From an uncultured Pseudorhodoferax sp. (GTDB lineage: Bacteria > Pseudomonadota > Gammaproteobacteria > Burkholderiales > Burkholderiaceae), in NCBI GenBank assembly GCA_913776795.1, contig CAJYRH010000032.1, positions 1-9,255 on the forward strand: 9,255 bases of DNA, written 5' to 3'. Of the stretch, positions 7,049-9,255 are shown in pieces. How positions within the stretch are numbered: the stretch's first letter is position 1; every line of letters begins with the position of its first letter. The notes below the pieces were generated by a model. It was not told where the DNA came from and did not search any database. It worked only from the letters and a program-made list of their open reading frames with translations. The position numbers and the translations under genes are program-made.

Positions 7049-8071
7049 TCAGGCGACGCGGCGCAGCGGCGCGTCGGCTTCGGGCAGGGGGAGGTCGGCT
7101 TCGCCGGCCAGCGGTTCGGCCTCATGAGAACCGGGCGGCATGGGCATGGTGGTGCGTGCCGCGTCGCGCCGGATCGCCAGGCGCAGCAGCTCGGGCCGCG
7201 CGTAGTGGCCCACTGCGTCCATCATGCGTTTGCGCTTGTCGATGAGCGCGAAGTCGAGGTCGGCGACGACCAGGCCCTCGCCCTCGGTCAGGGGCTCGGC
7301 CAGGTACTTGCCCTCGGGCGAGACGATCGCGGTGTGGCAGCCGCCGCGCAGCGCGCCCTGCAGCTTCTCGTCGGGCGTGACGGCGCGGACCTGCGCGTCG
7401 TGCAGCCAACCCGTGGCGTTGACGACGAAGCAACCCGACTCCAGCGCGTGGTGGCGAATCGTCACGCCCATCTGCTCCGCGAAGATCGGCCCCACCAGCG
7501 AGCCGGGGAACTGCGCGCAGTGGATCTCCTCGTGCTCGGCCATCAGCGCGTAGCGGGCCAGCGGGTTGTAGTGCTCCCAGCAGGCCAGCGCGCCGACGCG
7601 GCCGGCGCGCGTGTCCACGGTCGTGAGGCCGGCGCCATCGCCCTGGCCCCAGACCATGCGCTCGTGGTAGGTCGGCGTGATCTTGCGGCGCTTGAGCACC
7701 AGGCGTCCGTCGGCGTCGAAGACGAGCTGGGTGTTGTACAGGCTGCCGTGGTCGCGCTCGTTCACGCCCAGCACCACCACCATGCCATGCTCGCGGGCGG
7801 CAGCGGCCACTGCATCGGTCAGCGGGCCGGGCACCGTGGGCGCGCGCTGCATCAGCAGCAGGTGGTCCGCACCCTGCAGCACCGGCGGCTGCACGAACGA
7901 GAAGTAGGGGTAGTAGGGCACGAAGGTCTCGGGGAAGACGATCAGCTCCACGCCCTGCCTGGCCGCATCGCGCAGCGTCTCGAGCACGCGCGCCAGCGTG
8001 CCGTCGGCGCTGGCGAGGTCGGGCGCGATCTGTGCCGCCGCCGCGCGGACCTTGCGGTGCGCGGAACTCAT
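7049..8071 (-). CDS. nitC: Nitrilase, Nit1 branch (NitC)
   Basis: 340 residues, close to the usual length for the family. The catalytic residues of the nitrilase superfamily are all present: E48 ([15 protein letters not shown]), K130 ([12 protein letters not shown]) and C164 ([15 protein letters not shown]). The further glutamate E137 in the HERMVWG segment is also there. CWEH after the catalytic cysteine is characteristic of true nitrilases rather than amidases or carbamoylases. The enzyme should hydrolyse a nitrile to the acid and ammonia (or an amide), working as a cytosolic spiral oligomer. Nit1 enzymes such as that of Synechocystis PCC 6803 accept a range of nitriles; the natural substrate in the cluster is not visible from sequence. 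The start at 8071 is fixed by AAGGAGAG about 7 bases upstream and by the family-like N-terminus [11 protein letters not shown]. The last 35 or so residues (Pro/Glu-rich) look like a flexible tail. Upstream is a 160-bp gap to nitB. Confidence 0.97.
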   Translation of the reverse strand: MSSAHRKVRAAAAQIAPDLASADGTLARVLETLRDAARQGVELIVFPETFVPYYPYFSFVQPPVLQGADHLLLMQRAPTVPGPLTDAVAAAAREHGMVVVLGVNERDHGSLYNTQLVFDADGRLVLKRRKITPTYHERMVWGQGDGAGLTTVDTRAGRVGALACWEHYNPLARYALMAEHEEIHCAQFPGSLVGPIFAEQMGVTIRHHALESGCFVVNATGWLHDAQVRAVTPDEKLQGALRGGCHTAIVSPEGKYLAEPLTEGEGLVVADLDFALIDKRKRMMDAVGHYARPELLRLAIRRDAARTTMPMPPGSHEAEPLAGEADLPLPEADAPLRRVA

Positions 8072-8231
8072 GCGCCCTCTCCTTCGCACGGCGACGCAAC
8101 GTCTGCCACGGCACGGGAGGCCGCGGAGCAGGCCATGCCAGCGCAGCCGCGGAGCCGGCTCTGCCGGGCCGCCGGGTGCGCCCCCTGGGGGGGATGCGCG
8201 CACACGCAGTGGGCGCGAAACGGGAGGTGCA
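8072..8231 (-). repeat. GC-rich extragenic repeat-like element between nitB and nitC
   Basis: A 160-bp non-coding gap in an otherwise tightly packed gene run. It contains a C5-T-G7 inverted tract flanked by TGCG/GCGCA (8177-8200), a perfect 10-bp palindrome GAGCCGGCTC (8152-8161) and two copies of CCGCGGAGC (8121-8129 and 8147-8155). The combination of a GGGGGCGCACCCGGCGGCCCGG-like strand with nearby CCGCGG blocks resembles a dispersed extragenic element I associate with Comamonadaceae genomes; that resemblance is from memory and not tested. As RNA it could form hairpins that lower read-through from nitB into nitC or set an mRNA processing point. The nitC ribosome site follows directly at its downstream end. 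Confidence 0.4.
8074..8087 (-). promoter_or_regulatory. Ribosome binding site of nitC
   Basis: AAGGAGAG on the minus strand (8079-8086), about seven bases before the ATG at 8071. It is the strongest Shine-Dalgarno in the cluster and decides this start over the in-frame upstream ATG at 8203, which would lie inside the repeat-like gap. Confidence 0.7.
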
Positions 8232-8714
8232 TCACAGCGTCCAGGTGTCGAGGATGACCGCGCCAGCCTTCTTGTGCAGCAGCACGATGTCCAGCACGTC
8301 CAGCGGGTTGATCGGCCGCACGCCCTCGATCAGCGAGCCCTCGCCATGGCCGTACAGGGCCTGCAGCGCGAAGCGGCAGGCATAGACCTTGCCGCCTTCG
8401 GCGATGAACTTGGTGATCTGGTTGTTGAAGTTCTGGTGGCCCGGGAAAGCCTCGTCGCCGATCTTCGGAAAGCCGCGCTTGACGCCCAGCGTGACGCCGG
8501 GCCCGTACAGCAGCACCGAGGTGTCGTAGCCCTTGCGCTGCAGCCGTGTGGCCTGCAGCAGGTTCACGAAGCCGATGGAGCCTTCGAAAGCCACCGTGTG
8601 GAAGGTGACCAGGGCCTTCTCGCCGGGATCGGCCTTCACGTCCTCGAAGACCTTCTCTTCGTAGTCGACCAGGAAGTCGCCGTTGCGGTGTGCGGGATGC
8701 GTGACTTGGGGCAT
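8232..8714 (-). CDS. nitB: MSMEG_0572/Sll0783-family nitrogen-starvation response protein (NitB)
   Basis: 160 residues, first gene of the cluster. Recognisable segments are [42 protein letters not shown] (33-74), a strand-helix-strand start; [27 protein letters not shown] (96-122); and [23 protein letters not shown] at the end. The pattern, with one conserved-looking cysteine (C113) after a Gly-Lys-Val-Tyr strand, resembles the DsrE-like fold, so a small-molecule or sulfur-relay-like role is possible (inference). In Synechocystis the homologue Sll0783 is induced by nitrogen starvation and is needed for normal polyhydroxybutyrate accumulation; its biochemical role is unknown to me. The start at 8714 is preceded by GAGGA at good spacing. 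Upstream is a sigma-54-like promoter; downstream is the 160-bp gap before nitC. No signal peptide or membrane segment. Confidence 0.93.
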   Translation of the reverse strand: MPQVTHPAHRNGDFLVDYEEKVFEDVKADPGEKALVTFHTVAFEGSIGFVNLLQATRLQRKGYDTSVLLYGPGVTLGVKRGFPKIGDEAFPGHQNFNNQITKFIAEGGKVYACRFALQALYGHGEGSLIEGVRPINPLDVLDIVLLHKKAGAVILDTWTL

Positions 8715-8743
8715 GGTGGTCCTCGTGCGGTTGGGTTGGGTGG

Positions 8744-8759
8744 CCGGCGGGAAGGCCGG
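8744..8759 (-). other. Small GC hairpin in the nitB leader
   Basis: CCGGC and GCCGG (8744-8748 and 8755-8759) are separated by six bases. They lie between the predicted transcription start near 8762 and the nitB Shine-Dalgarno near 8720. The stem is only five pairs, so a regulatory role is uncertain; it could stabilise the mRNA 5' end. Confidence 0.25.
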
Positions 8760-8770
8760 TCGCCAGCCTC

Positions 8771-8789
8771 ATTGCGAAGGACGTACCAG
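8771..8789 (-). promoter_or_regulatory. Sigma-54 (-24/-12) promoter candidate for the nit cluster
   Basis: The minus strand reads CTGGTACGTCCTTCGCAAT. The invariant GG and GC doublets are separated by exactly ten bases, as RpoN promoters require, and the site agrees with YTGGCACG-N4-TTGCW apart from three positions. The -24 GG lies at 8786-8787 and the -12 GC at 8774-8775, predicting a start near 8762 and a leader of about 48 bases to nitB. This fits a nitrogen-responsive cluster, and in Pseudomonas Nit1C the regulator NitA is a sigma-54-dependent activator. No such activator gene is in this window. Confidence 0.55.
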
Positions 8790-8807
8790 GCGGGCCCAGG
8801 ACCATGC

Positions 8808-8837
8808 GATCAAGGTCCGATCAAAGCAGCGTCAAGG
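8808..8837. repeat. Three TCAARG direct repeats at 11-bp period
   Basis: TCAAGG at 8810, TCAAAG at 8821 and TCAAGG at 8832 recur at exactly 11-bp spacing, one helical turn. The first two are extended to GATCAA. They lie about 48-75 bp upstream of the predicted nitB transcription start, where an activator or repressor would bind one face of the DNA. The likely ligand protein is the divergent MocR-type regulator or a sigma-54 activator; which one is not shown. Confidence 0.45.
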
Positions 8838-8859
8838 CCGCCCGGCGATGTGCGCGAGC

Positions 8860-8981
8860 CCGTGCAGGCCAACCCGCCCCATGCACCAGCACAACGCGCG
8901 GGCCATGCAATCAATGCACCCGATCATTGGCCGACGTGCACCAAGCTGCGCCGTGCACAGCCATGCAATCAGCCCTTGCAG
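8860..8981. promoter_or_regulatory. Cluster of TGCA-centred motifs in the divergent intergenic region
   Basis: Eight TGCA cores occur in about 120 bp (starting 8863, 8882, 8906, 8915, 8937, 8954, 8964, 8977). They include an exact 12-bp repeat GCCATGCAATCA at 8902-8913 and 8960-8971, and two GTGCAC palindromes at 8936 and 8953. The local base composition is less GC-rich than the genes. This looks like an operator region for the divergent regulator or an upstream activator site for nitB. No confident sigma-70 promoter was recognised. Confidence 0.35.
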
Positions 8982-8997
8982 CAGGCAAACTCACCGG

Positions 8998-9180
8998 ATG
9001 CCCTTCTCCCACTGGGTCCACCGCCTCAAGTCCAGCCCGCTGCCGGCCTACCAGCTGATCCCCGACCTGATCGCCGAGGACCTGCAGCAGGGCCGGCTGG
9101 CACCGCGCGAGCGCCTGCCCCCGCTGCGCGAGCTGGCGACCAGGTTGCAACTCAACTACACGACCGTCGTGCAGCGGCAC
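8998..9180 (+). pseudogene. MocR/GntR-type transcriptional regulator, N-terminal HTH only, broken at an inversion junction
   Basis: The plus-strand ATG at 8998 opens a GntR-type winged-helix domain. PAYQLIPDLIAEDLQQGRLAP (about 16-36) is helix 1, and ERLPPLRELATRLQLNYTTVVQ (about 38-59) is the recognition region that is highly typical of MocR regulators. Such proteins are about 450 residues long, with an aminotransferase-like PLP-binding C-terminal domain. Here the expected next segment (the wing, normally like a GTFV motif) is missing: from about residue 60 the frame turns into Arg/Gln-rich sequence that does not resemble the family, although it stays open to the window edge. At the same point the opposite strand starts to read as MocR interior. 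The gene is divergent from nitB and is the best candidate for the local regulator of the cluster. The break is either a true inversion or an assembly/read chimera. Confidence 0.75.
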
Positions 9181-9255
9181 GGCCGCCAGGCCCGCGTTGG
9201 CGCCCTCCAGCAGCGCCTGCATCGCGGGGTGGTCCTCGATCTCGGGCGGCATGTT
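9173..9255 (-). pseudogene. Inverted fragment of a MocR-type regulator (linker / start of aminotransferase domain)
   Basis: Read on the minus strand from the window edge, the frame gives NMPPEIEDHPAMQALLEG then ANAGLAAVPLH. This resembles the segment between the DNA-binding and aminotransferase domains of MocR proteins (the M-N-M/I/L-P-P-E/Q segment). After the His codon ending at about 9177 the frame enters the antisense of the HTH coding sequence and loses family likeness. In an intact gene this segment would follow the HTH on the same strand by about 30-50 residues, so it is inverted relative to the gene start at 8998. The ORF that continues to 8911 on this strand is antisense shadow. Confidence 0.6.

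Noticed and set aside
7024..7125. Upstream extension of the radical SAM gene to an ATG at 7125.
   Set aside because: It overlaps the well-supported 3' end of the nitrilase gene and adds a Pro/Ser-rich stretch; MNTAVLDLV at 7023 with GGAG upstream is the better start.
8072..8231. CRISPR, tRNA or small structured RNA gene in the nitB-nitC gap or elsewhere.
   Set aside because: No regularly spaced repeats with unique spacers, no cloverleaf pattern and no CCA-ended arm were seen anywhere in the window. The repeats in the gap are too few and irregular.
8911..9252. Minus-strand ORF of 113 codons beginning MPPEIEDHP as a separate gene.
   Set aside because: Only the first 26 or so residues look like real coding sequence (an interior MocR segment, not an N-terminus). 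The rest is the antisense of the HTH domain, so it is a product of the junction.

Overview
The window is very GC-rich, with dense coding, strong third-position GC bias and protein sequences typical of beta-proteobacteria. It is most likely a member of the Burkholderiales, probably Comamonadaceae (Variovorax/Acidovorax-like). This placement is an inference from composition, gene content and a familiar-looking extragenic GC repeat; no marker gene is present.

Layout. (1) Positions 1-913, minus strand: the 5' two-thirds or so of a periplasmic PQQ-dependent aldose/sorbosone-type sugar dehydrogenase, running off the left edge. (2) 943-1434, plus strand: a small four-helix membrane protein of unknown function, divergent from (1). 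(3) 8714 down to 1469, minus strand: one compact eight-gene cluster. In transcription order it encodes an MSMEG_0572/Sll0783-family protein (nitB), a nitrilase (nitC), a radical SAM protein (nitD), a GNAT acetyltransferase (nitE), an AIR-synthase-like protein (nitF), a GT4 glycosyltransferase (MSMEG_0565 type), a 96-residue MSMEG_0570-type protein (nitG) and an FMO-like flavoprotein (nitH). This is a complete Nit1C-type cluster. Clusters of this kind are known from cyanobacteria, mycobacteria and pseudomonads, where they are linked to nitrogen-starvation responses and, in Pseudomonas fluorescens NCIMB 11764, to cyanide assimilation. (4) 8715-8997: a regulatory intergenic region with a good sigma-54-like promoter facing nitB, three TCAARG repeats at exactly 11-bp spacing, and a run of TGCA-centred motifs. 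(5) 8998 to the right edge, plus strand: the start of a divergent MocR/GntR-type regulator whose reading frame is broken at about 9172-9180. Beyond that point the MocR coding sequence continues on the opposite strand, so the end of the window is either a real inversion or a fold-back chimera.

How the genes fit together. The nit genes are almost all separated by 11-25 bp or joined by ATGA stop/start overlaps, so they look like one transcript. The exception is a 160-bp gap between nitB and nitC holding a GC-rich repeat-like element. The gene set (radical SAM, acyltransferase, ATP-dependent PurM-like enzyme, glycosyltransferase, flavin oxygenase, nitrilase) looks like a biosynthetic or assimilation pathway for a nitrogen-containing small molecule with a nitrile step. 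The sequence does not reveal the product. The divergent MocR-type gene is the natural candidate regulator, and the sigma-54 promoter would fit nitrogen control.
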